Source: Campylobacterota bacterium (GTDB lineage Bacteria > Campylobacterota > Campylobacteria > Campylobacterales > Sulfurimonadaceae). From it: DNA of 49,858 nucleotides. The position numbers and the translations under genes were made by a program. Of this stretch, positions 18,606 through 28,016 are shown one piece after another. The stretch lies in assembly GCA_013607665.1 (NCBI GenBank), contig VCAX01000003.1, positions 1 through 49,858 of the forward strand. Reading direction: 5' to 3'. The notes under the pieces were generated by a model, which had not been told where the DNA came from, did not search any database, and saw only the letters and a program-made list of their open reading frames with translations. Each line of letters begins with the position of its first letter. The stretch's first letter is position 1.

Positions 18606-20099
18606 TTAAGCGCCCATAGGCGAAGCATTTAAACGCTCTGCATCTACTTCACGATCTGAAGTCCATGTTTTGTAGATATTGTAAGCGAACATTAGGAAAC
18701 CTACTAAATAAAGCAGACCACCAACACCACGAATAGCATAGTATGGATGCAGTACTGTAACTGTATCGATGAATGAGTAAGCCAAGTTACCGAACTCATC
18801 ATGAGCACGCCACATCATACCTTGTGTAATACCTGCGATCCACATAGAAGTGAAGTAAAGAACAACACCTAATGTTTGGATCCAGAATTGTGCGGCCATT
18901 AAAGACTTAGAATAGATCTCACGTTTGAATACACGTGGAGCCATATGGTAAAGTGCAGCCATGATCATAAAGCCAACCCAACCAAGAACACCATCGTGAA
19001 CGTGACCAACGATCCAGTCAGTGAAGTGTGCAATCGCATTAACAGATTTGATAGCTTGGATAGGACCTTCTAATGTAGAGAACATATAGAATGTAGAACC
19101 AAGAACCATAAATTTGATCAATGGAGATGCTGCAACTTGTTGCCACTCACCCTTCATTGTAAGAAGCATATTGATCGCTGAACCCCAAGATGGCAAGATA
19201 AGGATTACTGAGAAGATAGAACCCATAGTCTGCATCCAGTCAGGAACAGTTGAATAAAGAAGGTGGTGACCACCAGCCCATAGATAAACGAACATCAATC
19301 CCCAGAAAGAGAGCAATGAAAGCTTATAAGAATAAACTGCTTGACCAGACTCTTTTGGTAAGAAGTAGTAGATCATTGCAACAATAGGAACAGTAAAACC
19401 AAATGCAACCGCATTGTGACCATACCACCATTGAACAAGTGCATCATTTGTACCAGCGTACATAGATACAGAGTGCCACCAGTTACCAATACCAGTCTCA
19501 CCGGCAGGTGAAGTAGCAAGCATAGTTGGAACTTCCATATTGTTAAACAGATAAAGCATAGCTATACCTAAGAATGTAGCAATATAATACCATACTGAAA
19601 TGTATAATGACTTCTCACGGCGAATACCGATAAGACCAAAAATACTTATACCAAACAGTACCCAAACAACAACGATAGCGATATCGATTGGCCATTCAAA
19701 CTCTGCATACTCTTTTGAAGTTGTTACACCGGCAAAAAGTGATACTACAACTGCAGCAACACCTACGATATATAACCAAAAGTGTAGTTTCCCAATAAAC
19801 ATCAAGAAACCAGATTCTGCCATCGATACTTTAAGTACACGCTGACCAACATAATACCAAGTAGCAAAAATACCACTTAATGTAAAACCAAAAATAACTG
19901 CATCCGTATGCAGTGGACGAAGACGACTAAAGTTAGTATATTCAGCCAAACCACTTCCAAGTATTGTATTAATACTAGGGAAAGCAAGCTCAAATGCTAA
20001 AGTTACACCGATGAGCATACCAACAATTCCTAAAAGAACTGTAGTAAGCATAAACATCTTTGCAACCGTATAGTCGTACTCTAATGGACGATTCTCCAT
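18606..20099 (-). CDS. ccoN: cbb3-type oxidase catalytic subunit I
   Basis: 497 aa with about 12 helices. It carries the haem b and haem b3-CuB site: WWYGHNAVAFGF contains the CuB His, YLWAGGHHLLYS the His pair and HFTDWIVGHVHDG the haem ligands. High-affinity terminal oxidase that pumps protons. AAGGAGG lies six bases before the ATG, the strongest ribosome-binding site in the cluster. A perfect 12-bp inverted repeat lies 33 nt upstream of the start. Confidence 0.98.
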   Translation of the reverse strand: MENRPLEYDYTVAKMFMLTTVLLGIVGMLIGVTLAFELAFPSINTILGSGLAEYTNFSRLRPLHTDAVIFGFTLSGIFATWYYVGQRVLKVSMAESGFLMFIGKLHFWLYIVGVAAVVVSLFAGVTTSKEYAEFEWPIDIAIVVVWVLFGISIFGLIGIRREKSLYISVWYYIATFLGIAMLYLFNNMEVPTMLATSPAGETGIGNWWHSVSMYAGTNDALVQWWYGHNAVAFGFTVPIVAMIYYFLPKESGQAVYSYKLSLLSFWGLMFVYLWAGGHHLLYSTVPDWMQTMGSIFSVILILPSWGSAINMLLTMKGEWQQVAASPLIKFMVLGSTFYMFSTLEGPIQAIKSVNAIAHFTDWIVGHVHDGVLGWVGFMIMAALYHMAPRVFKREIYSKSLMAAQFWIQTLGVVLYFTSMWIAGITQGMMWRAHDEFGNLAYSFIDTVTVLHPYYAIRGVGGLLYLVGFLMFAYNIYKTWTSDREVDAERLNASPMGA

Positions 20100-20131
20100 A
20101 TATAGCCTCCTTAAGATTCAAAGCAATAAGC

Positions 20132-20159
20132 TTCATAAATGTATGTTTACATTTATGAA
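20132..20159. promoter_or_regulatory. Perfect 12-bp inverted repeat upstream of ccoN
   Basis: TTCATAAATGTA and its exact complement are separated by TGTT. It may be an operator or a hairpin in the ccoN leader. There is no following T-run, so it is not a terminator. A possible TATACA -10 at about 20170-20180 on the minus strand would put the repeat in the transcribed leader. Confidence 0.7.
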
Positions 20160-20299
20160 ACTAATCAACACTTGTATATTAGCAAGCTATATGTTTAAAT
20201 AATCTTAATTGAGAGGAAATTAGAGGGAAAGATTATCTTTTTGTTTACTTTTGGAATTTTATTTCCACTTAAGTTAGTAGAAGTTTTTACGTCAGCCAC

Positions 20300-20320
20300 A
20301 AAAGAGCATCTTACTCTTTT
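20300..20320 (-). terminator. Hairpin after carA
   Basis: AAAAGAG and CTCTTTT are separated by 7 nt, starting 4 nt after the carA stop on the minus strand. The T-rich 3' arm supports a weak terminator separating carA from the cco operon. The rest of 20100-20299 holds the cco promoter region; no gene seen. Confidence 0.4.
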
Positions 20321-20324
20321 ATTG

Positions 20325-21461
20325 CTATCTTTTAATTAAAGAGAGAAATTCGGAAAATATGTAGCGACTCTCTTTTGGTCCGGGAGAAGCTTCCGGGTGA
20401 TGTTGCACAGAAAAAACCGGCTCATCATTGTAACGCAGCCCTTCAATTGTATCATCAAAAAGATTTTCATGTGTCACTTCTGCAATCTCTGTGATGTTAT
20501 CAGGAACATTGTAGTTATGGTTTTGCGCCGTAATCTCCACAAGCCCTGTTTTTTGATTTTTTACAGGGTGATTGCCTCCATGGTGACCAAATTTCAACTT
20601 AAATGTCTCATAGCCATGCGCAATACAAAGCAGTTGATGCCCAAGGCAGATACCAAACATCGGAACTTTGGCAGCGATGAGCTTTTTGATCTGCTCTTGT
20701 TCTTTCTTTAGCACCAGTGGATCACCGGGACCATTTGAGAGAAAAACACCATCAATCTCTTTTGCATTGTATTTTGCTATAAGATCCTCTGCAACGAAAT
20801 CATTTGGTACAACTTCAACCTCAATACCGGCAGAGACTAATTCATTTAAAATATTACGCTTGACACCAAAGTCAATAGCAACAATCTTTGCTTCTGCTTT
20901 TGGTGGTTCGTCATATTGGAATTTTCTATAATTATAGGTGCTTGAGTTGTGCTTATATGTCTCTTTTGTACTCACTTTTTCAATATAGTTCACATCTTCG
21001 ATGCGCGGTGAATTTTCTAAAATCTTTTTGAGTTCTGCTTTGTCACTCACCTCAGCAGAAGCGACCATCATCATGGCACCTTCCTTGCGAAGCATCTTCG
21101 TTAAAAATCTTGTATCGACATCACACAGGCCCATAACATCAAATTTTCTCAAAAACTCTTGCAAAGAGCTCTCTGCTCTAAAGTTTGAGTAACGCTCTTG
21201 ATACTTGCGAACGATCATTCCCTTTGCATGTGCCCCAAGCGATTCCATATCTTCATCATTCACACCGACATTACCGATCTCAGGCATTGTAAAAGTAACA
21301 AATTGTCCGGCATATGAAGGGTCAGACATAATCTCTTGATACCCTGTCATAGAAGTATTAAAAACTATTTCACCCACTTCCGTTTTATCGGCACCAAAGC
21401 TTTTTGCTTTTATAAAAGTACCATTTTCCAAATATATCCAAGCTTGTTTTAGTGACTCCAT
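20325..21461 (-). CDS. carA: Carbamoyl-phosphate synthase, small (glutaminase) subunit
   Basis: 378 aa. The N-terminal CarA domain has VGEIVFNTSMTGYQEIMSDPSY (about 26-47) and GMIVRKY. The C-terminal class I amidotransferase has the nucleophile in FGICLGHQLL (about 271-280) and the His-Glu pair in SVQHHPEASPGP. Releases ammonia from glutamine for carbamoyl phosphate, used in arginine and pyrimidine synthesis. Starts 2 nt after the DUF507 gene; the large subunit is not in this window. Confidence 0.98.
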   Translation of the reverse strand: MESLKQAWIYLENGTFIKAKSFGADKTEVGEIVFNTSMTGYQEIMSDPSYAGQFVTFTMPEIGNVGVNDEDMESLGAHAKGMIVRKYQERYSNFRAESSLQEFLRKFDVMGLCDVDTRFLTKMLRKEGAMMMVASAEVSDKAELKKILENSPRIEDVNYIEKVSTKETYKHNSSTYNYRKFQYDEPPKAEAKIVAIDFGVKRNILNELVSAGIEVEVVPNDFVAEDLIAKYNAKEIDGVFLSNGPGDPLVLKKEQEQIKKLIAAKVPMFGICLGHQLLCIAHGYETFKLKFGHHGGNHPVKNQKTGLVEITAQNHNYNVPDNITEIAEVTHENLFDDTIEGLRYNDEPVFSVQHHPEASPGPKESRYIFSEFLSLIKR

Positions 21462-21463
21462 AA

Positions 21464-22015
21464 CTACTCCATTCCTCTCTTCATCAGCTCTTCATGATAC
21501 AGTTTTTCATGTAAAATCTCAAATTCATCCGTTCCGGGAATAAATTTTCTTTTATAAGAACGAATCTTCTCCATTACGGCATCTTCGATCTCGGAAGTAT
21601 CTGCCAAAAATGATGTGATTGCATTATAGATGATATTTTTCACACGATTCTCATTGACATCAAAGTGGATAAGATCCTCTTCGTAGAGCTCATCCAAAAT
21701 CTTGTGTGCAATATCTGAAAAACGCTCTTCATAATCTAAAATCACATCAAAATCAGGTGCAAGTTTTTTCTTTATCATGAAAAAAAGCTGGCGCTCATCT
21801 GCAAGCATAAACTCAATCTCTTCTTCATTTTCTTCAAGATATTCATTTACTTTTTCTTCAAGTGCCATCTCTCTTTTGACACTCTCTTGCAGAACTTTTT
21901 CTGCCTCATCAGCGACAGGTTCAAGCCCTCGTGTTAATGTGACGGCGCCACTCTTTGCCAAGTCAATAGATACTTTGTTGGATATATGTGGAATAGTTTT
22001 TAGTGATATTTTCAT
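21464..22015 (-). CDS. DUF507 family protein
   Basis: 183 aa, strongly acidic and helical, soluble. FMLADERQLFFMIKKKLA (about 69-86) and YEERFSDIAHKILDELYEEDLI (about 97-118) are typical of DUF507. Function unknown. It sits between the MotE-like gene and carA, an arrangement I recall from Campylobacter jejuni as well. Confidence 0.85.
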   Translation of the reverse strand: MKISLKTIPHISNKVSIDLAKSGAVTLTRGLEPVADEAEKVLQESVKREMALEEKVNEYLEENEEEIEFMLADERQLFFMIKKKLAPDFDVILDYEERFSDIAHKILDELYEEDLIHFDVNENRVKNIIYNAITSFLADTSEIEDAVMEKIRSYKRKFIPGTDEFEILHEKLYHEELMKRGME

Positions 22016-22088
22016 GATGGCGACCCTGCTTATTAATAAAATTAAAGCATTTTACAATAACTTAGGTAAAAATCTTATTAGAGTAAAA

Positions 22089-22601
22089 TTACTCTGCAAG
22101 CAGCAGTGTTAATTCAGAAGCTTTTTTAGGATCCATTTTCGTTAAAATCTTACCGACAACCTTTGGTTTGAGCGATTGTAAAATAGCGGCTGCCTCTTGT
22201 GTTTTCATATCTGAGAGTATATTTGCTGCAGAAGCTGCTTTCATCTTTGCAAAAGTCTGCGCGATTTTATTCATCTTCGTTGATTTAAGCTCAGCTAAAA
22301 CCTTTTTATTTTCAGCAAGCATCTTCTTTAGGGCCGCTTCTTTTTTCGTTATTTCTTGGAGTTTTTGATTTATCTGTTCTTCTTGCAGATCGAGCTTCGC
22401 TTTTTTCTTTTTTAGTAAGGCCTCTGTTGCGGTTTTTAAGGCATTGAGTGACTGTTTTTGTTCATCAATACGCTCTAACTCGACTAAAAGCTCACTTTTT
22501 CGCTCTTTAAATATCTCTGTACATTCAAAAAGTTTGTCACTCGTTTGCAAAGCCAAAAGAAGATTTTGCAGCAGCAGAAAAGCAAGGAATAATCGTATCA
22601 T
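22089..22601 (-). CDS. MotE-like periplasmic/flagellar-associated protein
   Basis: 170 aa: signal peptide or N-terminal anchor (MIRLFLAFLLLQNLLLAL), a long coiled coil (about 35-110) and a C-terminal MgtE_N-like domain, with AANILSDMKTQEAAAILQSL and VGKILTKMDPKKASELT. This architecture is that of MotE-type proteins tied to the flagellar motor. It overlaps the FliJ-like gene by 4 nt. The motor link is by family; the homologue in C. jejuni is, from memory, Cj1496c. Confidence 0.7.
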   Translation of the reverse strand: MIRLFLAFLLLQNLLLALQTSDKLFECTEIFKERKSELLVELERIDEQKQSLNALKTATEALLKKKKAKLDLQEEQINQKLQEITKKEAALKKMLAENKKVLAELKSTKMNKIAQTFAKMKAASAANILSDMKTQEAAAILQSLKPKVVGKILTKMDPKKASELTLLLAE

Positions 22602-23032
22602 GAAGCTTGCCTTATTTTTGTTTTTTTCGTATGTGTCATCAACGCTACTTCATCTAAATCTTTTGCTTCTTGGAGTTTTTGTGCTTTGAGGATTTTCTCT
22701 ATCTCTTGCAGCTCGAGATACTTAAACTTTTCATACTCTATCATCGCATGTTTGAGCTGTTCTTTTGCTTCTAAGAGTTCTTTTTGCGCATATGTTACCC
22801 ACTCTTCATTATGCGCGATTAACGCTCTTTGTGCATCAAGCAGACTTCTATTAGCCAAAAACTCGGCCATATTACCCTCTTTTGGGCTTGTAATCTCTTC
22901 AAGAGAGCGCAGAGATTCTTGCAGTGCTTCTTTTGCATTAGCAAGGTTTTGATTGGCCTTTTGCACTACCCGTTCACTCTTTTGCATGCTGTTTTTCTTT
23001 ATAGTCACCAAAGAGCTAAAACGAGTTTTCAT
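22598..23032 (-). CDS. FliJ-like coiled-coil protein
   Basis: 144 aa, almost entirely coiled coil. It begins MKTRFSSLVTIKK and has no signal peptide; length and heptad pattern resemble FliJ, the export-ATPase stalk protein. Sits 17 nt after purA and overlaps the MotE-like gene, so the pair may be co-produced. Low-complexity coils make the family call uncertain. Confidence 0.55.
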   Translation of the reverse strand: MKTRFSSLVTIKKNSMQKSERVVQKANQNLANAKEALQESLRSLEEITSPKEGNMAEFLANRSLLDAQRALIAHNEEWVTYAQKELLEAKEQLKHAMIEYEKFKYLELQEIEKILKAQKLQEAKDLDEVALMTHTKKTKIRQAS

Positions 23033-23049
23033 CTGCGTGCAGTCCTTAT

Positions 23050-24309
23050 TTAGAGGATTATTGTATCATCTCTCTCAGGGGAAGTAGAAATGATACCGAC
23101 TTTTGTTTGGCTTATCTCTTCGATAAGTTTAACATAATCTTGGGCACTTTGTGGTAAATCTTCAAATTTTCTCGCACCTACAGAGCCATTCCAGCCTTTA
23201 AAAGTTTTATAAATCGGTTTGACATTTTCCAAATCAACCGGCACATAATCGATCTCTTTTCCATTGTACTCATAGGCAACACACACTTTTACCTCATCAA
23301 ATCCGTCAAGAACATCGAGTTTCATAAGAGCAAACTCATCACAACCATTGAGGCGTGAAGCATAACGTGTCGCTACTGCATCGAACCAGCCGCAACGGCG
23401 TGCACGTCCTGTTGTCGTTCCAAACTCATGGCCCTGCTCACCAAGACGTTTGCCATCCTCGCCCATATCTTCACTTGGAAACGGGCCATTCCCGACACGT
23501 GTACAGTAGGCTTTAACGATTCCTGTCACTTTTCCTATGTCTTTTGGATTGATTCCAAGTCCTGTACAGGCACCTGCACTTACAGTCGAACTTGACGTAA
23601 CATACGGATAGGTTCCATGGTCAATGTCAAGCATCGTTCCCTGTGCACCCTCTAAAAGGACATGCTTTCCTTCCGAATCAAGTGCGCGCCACACCATTTG
23701 TGTAGTATCTGTAATAAATGGTGCAAGCTTCTCTTTATAGCCTTGCAGCTCTGCTAGAAGCTCCTCTTTTTTAGGTGCATGCAGATCCATAACATCAAAA
23801 ATAGGTTTGTTCTGTGCAAAGTAATCTAAAATAGTCTGACAGAGTTTTTCAGGGTTTAAAAGCTCACCAACACGGTGCCCAATACGATTGATCTTATCAG
23901 AATATGCAGGCCCAATTCCTTTACCTGTCGTACCGATGGCTTTGTCACCTTTAAGGCGCTCTTTTGCCTGATCGATCGCTGCGTGATAGGAGAGATTGAG
24001 GTGTGCTTTGTCCGAGATATAAAGACGTCCCTCAAGCCCTTCAAACTGCTCCATCTCTTTAATGATAGAACTCGGAGAAAGTACAGCACCATTTCCAACA
24101 ACATTCACAGCCTTAGGATTGAGTACACCGGAAGGAATAAGGTGCAGCGCGTATTTCACACCGTCAACCCAGATCGTGTGCCCTGCATTGTGTCCACCCT
24201 GACTTCTACAGACCATATCGTACTCTAAGGCAAGTTTGTCGACAATCTTTCCTTTGCCTTCATCACCCCACTGAATTCCAACAATTACATCAGCTCTATT
24301 TCTATTCAT
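23050..24309 (-). CDS. purA: Adenylosuccinate synthase
   Basis: 419 aa. The GTP loop [11 protein letters not shown] (about 14-24) with catalytic Asp, GGHNAGHTI with catalytic His, [37 protein letters not shown] and [11 protein letters not shown] are all present. First committed step from IMP to AMP. Follows hisZ by 3 nt. Confidence 0.99.
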   Translation of the reverse strand: MNRNRADVIVGIQWGDEGKGKIVDKLALEYDMVCRSQGGHNAGHTIWVDGVKYALHLIPSGVLNPKAVNVVGNGAVLSPSSIIKEMEQFEGLEGRLYISDKAHLNLSYHAAIDQAKERLKGDKAIGTTGKGIGPAYSDKINRIGHRVGELLNPEKLCQTILDYFAQNKPIFDVMDLHAPKKEELLAELQGYKEKLAPFITDTTQMVWRALDSEGKHVLLEGAQGTMLDIDHGTYPYVTSSSTVSAGACTGLGINPKDIGKVTGIVKAYCTRVGNGPFPSEDMGEDGKRLGEQGHEFGTTTGRARRCGWFDAVATRYASRLNGCDEFALMKLDVLDGFDEVKVCVAYEYNGKEIDYVPVDLENVKPIYKTFKGWNGSVGARKFEDLPQSAQDYVKLIEEISQTKVGIISTSPERDDTIIL

Positions 24310-24312
24310 TAC

Positions 24313-25170
24313 TTACTTTTCCTCTTTTTCTAATGCTTCACATAAAGCATCTGTATATATCGCAAATCCGACCGATGTCAGTTCACCGTCTTTATATCTG
24401 CCACCGCGAGCATAGACTTCATTATCTACAATGCAGCGAAAATAAAGCTCATCATAATAGAGCATCTTTGCATAGTACATTGGTGCTAACACTGCATTCT
24501 CACACTGCATATCTTCACACAGTTCCTTCATTTTTAAAAGTTCCTCTGTAATCGCTTTTGGTGCAATGGCAATGACCTCATCGATCTGTGAGACATACTG
24601 CAGATAGACAAGTTTTGTCAGCCACTCCTCTTTGAGATTGATAAACTTGTCAATGTTAATATGACGAAAATCATCAATATCAAACTCTGCAAACATCTCA
24701 GTTAGGAGTTCTGGTATCTTCATATTTGATATCTGCATCAATGGATTGAGATCGAGCTTTTCAAAAATTGCAACTGCCAGATTCATCACAGATGAAAGTT
24801 TTGTCTCTCCCATAAACTCTACACCGACTTGATACTGCTCATTTGTCGGGTAGGTAAAAACAGGTTGAATGTAGAACCATTTTTTCTGCTTTGTATTTTG
24901 CCCCAGACGCTTTTGAATAATACGCACAACATCGATCGTTGAGTCTGCACGCAGTGAAAGTGAATTGTTTTTCTCATCATTGATACGAATAAGATCCCGC
25001 TCATCGGCAATAGATTTGTGTTGATGATAAGAAAAAATCGGTGTGACGATCTCTTCAAATCCGTTTGCATCAAGTATTTCACTTGCCGTATGCTCAATAT
25101 GGCGCTTGAGCTTCGCACTCTTTGCAAAATAGAGTTTCGACCCGTTTGGAATCTCGTGTTCAAGTATCAT
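24313..25170 (-). CDS. hisZ: ATP phosphoribosyltransferase regulatory subunit
   Basis: 285 aa, a histidyl-tRNA synthetase-like domain without the tRNA-binding part: GFEEIVTPIFSYHQ (motif 2 region) and SLRADSTIDVVRI; the C-terminal GGRYKDGELTSVGFAI replaces the motif 3 region. HisZ pairs with short HisG in histidine synthesis. No hisG in this window. Its start abuts the preceding stop. Confidence 0.9.
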   Translation of the reverse strand: MILEHEIPNGSKLYFAKSAKLKRHIEHTASEILDANGFEEIVTPIFSYHQHKSIADERDLIRINDEKNNSLSLRADSTIDVVRIIQKRLGQNTKQKKWFYIQPVFTYPTNEQYQVGVEFMGETKLSSVMNLAVAIFEKLDLNPLMQISNMKIPELLTEMFAEFDIDDFRHINIDKFINLKEEWLTKLVYLQYVSQIDEVIAIAPKAITEELLKMKELCEDMQCENAVLAPMYYAKMLYYDELYFRCIVDNEVYARGGRYKDGELTSVGFAIYTDALCEALEKEEK

Positions 25171-26298
25171 CTATATCTCTTTTTTTTCTAAAGCAGTTTT
25201 AAAATAGGTCTCATTGTACACTTTTGAAGCAAGACCACTGTATGTCAAGCGTCCCATACGGTGTAAAATAAGTTCAATTGCATTAACAACCCAAATAGAT
25301 TCATGCGGCGGAATAATTCCCATTTGATTGATACGGAATATTTTGCCTTTAAGATGGTCTTGACCACCTGCAACATTCACACCGTATTCCTCTTTTAAGG
25401 CAGAGCGGATCTTTGATGCATCCGCATCATCGATCGTCGTCATACTCTTTGCAGGCACCTTAGGATAGCTGTGCAGGCCAATGGCCTCTAGTGCCGCTCG
25501 TGTTGCTTTTGCACGACGTGCCGTATTACAATAAAGCACACCAATACCGCCCTCACGCTCAATCATCTCCAAGACCTCTAAAAGTCCAATGATGAGCGTT
25601 GTCGCTGCCGTATAGGCAGTTGTATTTTGACGCTGTTTTTTTATCTCTGAAGCAAGATTGAAGTAGTATCCTGTACCCGAGCCGATCTTCTCTATCGCAG
25701 CATTTGAAAGACCTAGAATTGCAAGCCCCGGTGGCAGCATCAAAGCTTTTTGACTTCCGGCAATCAAACAGTCAATGTTTGTAACATCAACACGCTCAAC
25801 ACCCACAGCTGTAATGCCGTCTGCTATAATCATAATATCTGGATTAATTGCTTTTGCAGCAGCAGCAAGCTCTTCAACAGGATGACGCAGACCACCTGCT
25901 GACTCACTGATCTGTACAGCAATGGCATCGATGTTCGGATCTGCTTTGAGTGCTTCTACGACAGCATCAACACTTACAGGGGTGTCCCACTCGTTTTTAA
26001 TCTCCACATTTTTAAGTCCATGCGCTACGGCAATCTTTCCGAAACGCTCACCGAATTTTCCGGAATTCACGCTTAAAAGTCTCTTCTTACAGAGGTTTAT
26101 CACCGCTGCTTCCATCGCACCTGTTCCACTTGAAGCAATCATCACCACTTCATCGGTTGCAAAAAGTTTAAAAAGATGTTGGCGTGTCTTTTCAAAAATC
26201 GCTTCAAATTCCGGTGTACGGTGGTGCATTGTCTCATCTGCCATGGCATTTCTGACATTTTGCGGTACTGGAGTCGGTCCAGGAGTAAAAAGTAACAT
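25171..26298 (-). CDS. Class V aminotransferase (serine/alanine-glyoxylate type)
   Basis: 375 aa. It opens LLFTPGPTPVPQNVRNAM. The PLP-lysine lies in LIAGSQKALMLPPG (about 190-203), with ADGITAVGV upstream and SSGTGAMEAAV in the phosphate-binding area. Family reactions are serine-pyruvate, serine-glyoxylate or alanine-glyoxylate transamination; exact substrates unknown. First gene of the operon to carA. A TATAAT on the minus strand at 26357-26352 is a candidate -10. Confidence 0.88.
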   Translation of the reverse strand: MLLFTPGPTPVPQNVRNAMADETMHHRTPEFEAIFEKTRQHLFKLFATDEVVMIASSGTGAMEAAVINLCKKRLLSVNSGKFGERFGKIAVAHGLKNVEIKNEWDTPVSVDAVVEALKADPNIDAIAVQISESAGGLRHPVEELAAAAKAINPDIMIIADGITAVGVERVDVTNIDCLIAGSQKALMLPPGLAILGLSNAAIEKIGSGTGYYFNLASEIKKQRQNTTAYTAATTLIIGLLEVLEMIEREGGIGVLYCNTARRAKATRAALEAIGLHSYPKVPAKSMTTIDDADASKIRSALKEEYGVNVAGGQDHLKGKIFRINQMGIIPPHESIWVVNAIELILHRMGRLTYSGLASKVYNETYFKTALEKKEI

Positions 26299-26393
26299 GC
26301 TGTTTCCTATTGTATTGTCTCGTTTAATGTTTAATTTTAAAAAAACCTCGTATTATATCGAAATATGTTTAAATTTTTGTTTTAAGGGAAAAA

Positions 26394-27164
26394 ATGACCA
26401 TTTTTGATTCTGTTATTTTAGGAAGTATCGAAGGTTTTACCGAGTTTCTGCCTATCTCTTCGACCGGACACCTCATTGTTGTTTCAAAATTTCTCGGAAT
26501 CGATCAGACAGCAGTTACAAAAGCCTACGAGGTCATCATTCAATTTGCTGCTATTTTGGCTGTTGTACTTAACTACAAAGAGAAATTTTCCCTGCAAAAA
26601 ATAGAACTCTGGAAAAAACTCATTTTAGCATTTATTCCTATTGGAGCAGTTGGATTTGTTTTCTCCCATCAGATAAAAGCACTCTTTAGTGTCGAGATAG
26701 TAGCTATTATGTTCATCGTCGGCGGCATCATCTTTTTGCTTGTTGAGAAATTCTATATCCCAAAAGAGAGAACACAGATTGAGAGTGTAGAGCTTGTTAC
26801 TTATAAACAGGCACTCTGGATAGGAATTGCTCAGATCTTTGCACTCATTCCCGGAACAAGTCGTGCGGGTTCGAGCATCATCGGTGCACTGCTTGTCGGC
26901 CTCTCACGCAAGGCAAGTGCCGAGTTTAGCTTTTTACTCGCTGTGCCTGTCATGTGTGCCGTAACAGGCTATGATCTGCTCAAACATTACCATGAATTTT
27001 CAGATACCAACCTCATCACACTCGCTGTTGGCTTCGTTGTCGCTTTTGTCGTTGCCTTTATCACCATCAAGCTCTTTTTAAAATTCTTAGAAAAATTCAC
27101 TTTCGTTGCTTTTGGTATCTATCGAATTCTCTTTGGCATGCTTCTTTTAACATTATTTAACTAA
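26394..27164 (+). CDS. uppP: Undecaprenyl-diphosphatase
   Basis: 256 aa, about eight helices. Motif 1 [20 protein letters not shown] (about 11-30) and motif 2 [22 protein letters not shown] (about 147-170) are diagnostic of the BacA/UppP family. Recycles the lipid carrier for peptidoglycan and surface polysaccharide. AAGGGA precedes the ATG. Divergent from the aminotransferase operon. Confidence 0.97.
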   Translation: MTIFDSVILGSIEGFTEFLPISSTGHLIVVSKFLGIDQTAVTKAYEVIIQFAAILAVVLNYKEKFSLQKIELWKKLILAFIPIGAVGFVFSHQIKALFSVEIVAIMFIVGGIIFLLVEKFYIPKERTQIESVELVTYKQALWIGIAQIFALIPGTSRAGSSIIGALLVGLSRKASAEFSFLLAVPVMCAVTGYDLLKHYHEFSDTNLITLAVGFVVAFVVAFITIKLFLKFLEKFTFVAFGIYRILFGMLLLTLFN

Positions 27165-27180
27165 AATAATTTTTAACATT

Positions 27181-27196
27181 TGGAACACAATGTGCT
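27181..27196 (+). promoter_or_regulatory. Sigma54-type promoter
   Basis: TGGAACACAATGTGCT has GG and GC exactly 12 positions apart, as RpoN promoters require, and matches the Campylobacter-type form GGAA-N6-TTGCTT with one mismatch. A start site near 27207 would give a leader of about 27 nt to the small ORF. Confidence 0.6.
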
Positions 27197-27233
27197 TTAT
27201 TTTTAGCATCCAATAGATGTTAAAGGAGATATC

Positions 27234-27326
27234 ATGCAGAATTTCAGCAGATATAACGCCCACCTACATTTAGTTTTAGAGAAACTTGAGCGCTCATTTT
27301 ACAAACTGAGTTGCAAGTTTTTATAA
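27234..27326 (+). CDS. Small protein (30 aa) behind a sigma54-type promoter
   Basis: Too short for the ORF track. AAAGGAG lies six bases before the ATG; the product is [20 protein letters not shown] and then [10 protein letters not shown], a probable single amphipathic helix with a Cys near the end. It overlaps the rdgB stop by 6 nt, convergently. No family recognised. In Campylobacterota RpoN mostly drives flagellar genes, so a flagellar link is possible but unproven. Confidence 0.6.
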   Translation: MQNFSRYNAHLHLVLEKLERSFYKLSCKFL

Positions 27327-27911
27327 TACTTTTAGTACTTTCGATGCAAGAGCGAGGGCTTTTGATCGGTGTGAAAGCTCTTTTTTTACTCCGTCATCAA
27401 GCTCTCCTAGTGTTTTGTCGAATCCAGCAGGTACGAACATCGGGTCATACCCAAACCCTTTCTCCCCTCTTGCTTCTGTTATAGCCGTTCCATACATCCA
27501 GCCATGCACTGTTCTTTCTTTATCTTTTGTAACAATCGCAATTGCTGCTGTATAGTGCGCAGGTGAGCTGCTTGCTCCTTTTGCCTTTATCTCCGCTATA
27601 AGCTTATAGAGATTCTCTTTGTCACTTGCATTCACACCGCCATAACGTGCAGAGAAGATTCCAGGAGCACCCCCTAAGATATCAACACTGATGCCACTGT
27701 CATCTGCAAGAACAACAGCATCTTCATCACCCAAAGCCTCATAAACCGCGCGTGCTTTGATAAGCGCATTGCCTTTAAATGTATCAGCATCTTCGACAAT
27801 CTCAAACTCTTCAATAAGATCCGTATAAGGGGCAACCTCATACGCTTTGCAGAGTGCTTTAATCTCTTTTACCTTACCTTTGTTCGCAGTTGCCAGTACT
27901 AATTTTTTCAA
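27321..27911 (-). CDS. rdgB: dITP/XTP pyrophosphatase
   Basis: 196 aa. [16 protein letters not shown] at the start, [23 protein letters not shown] (about 67-90), [13 protein letters not shown] and LSHRSKAL are the HAM1/RdgB motifs. Removes non-canonical purine nucleotides. The start at 27911 is TTG with AAGGAAG upstream; no better ATG exists. Confidence 0.96.
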   Translation of the reverse strand: MKKLVLATANKGKVKEIKALCKAYEVAPYTDLIEEFEIVEDADTFKGNALIKARAVYEALGDEDAVVLADDSGISVDILGGAPGIFSARYGGVNASDKENLYKLIAEIKAKGASSSPAHYTAAIAIVTKDKERTVHGWMYGTAITEARGEKGFGYDPMFVPAGFDKTLGELDDGVKKELSHRSKALALASKVLKVL

Positions 27912-28016
27912 TGCTCTTCCTTAAACTATCTTTTAAATTCTCTTTTTTATCTTTTGCAAATCAATTATAAATAATAGTTGCTCTATAATTTCAAAATTAT
28001 ACTATAAAGGTTTACT

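Noticed and set aside
20148-20180. TTGAT-TAGT-TTCAT on the minus strand upstream of ccoN
   Set aside because: The right half is poor and no -10 lies 22 nt downstream, so it is not added to the Crp/Fnr set.
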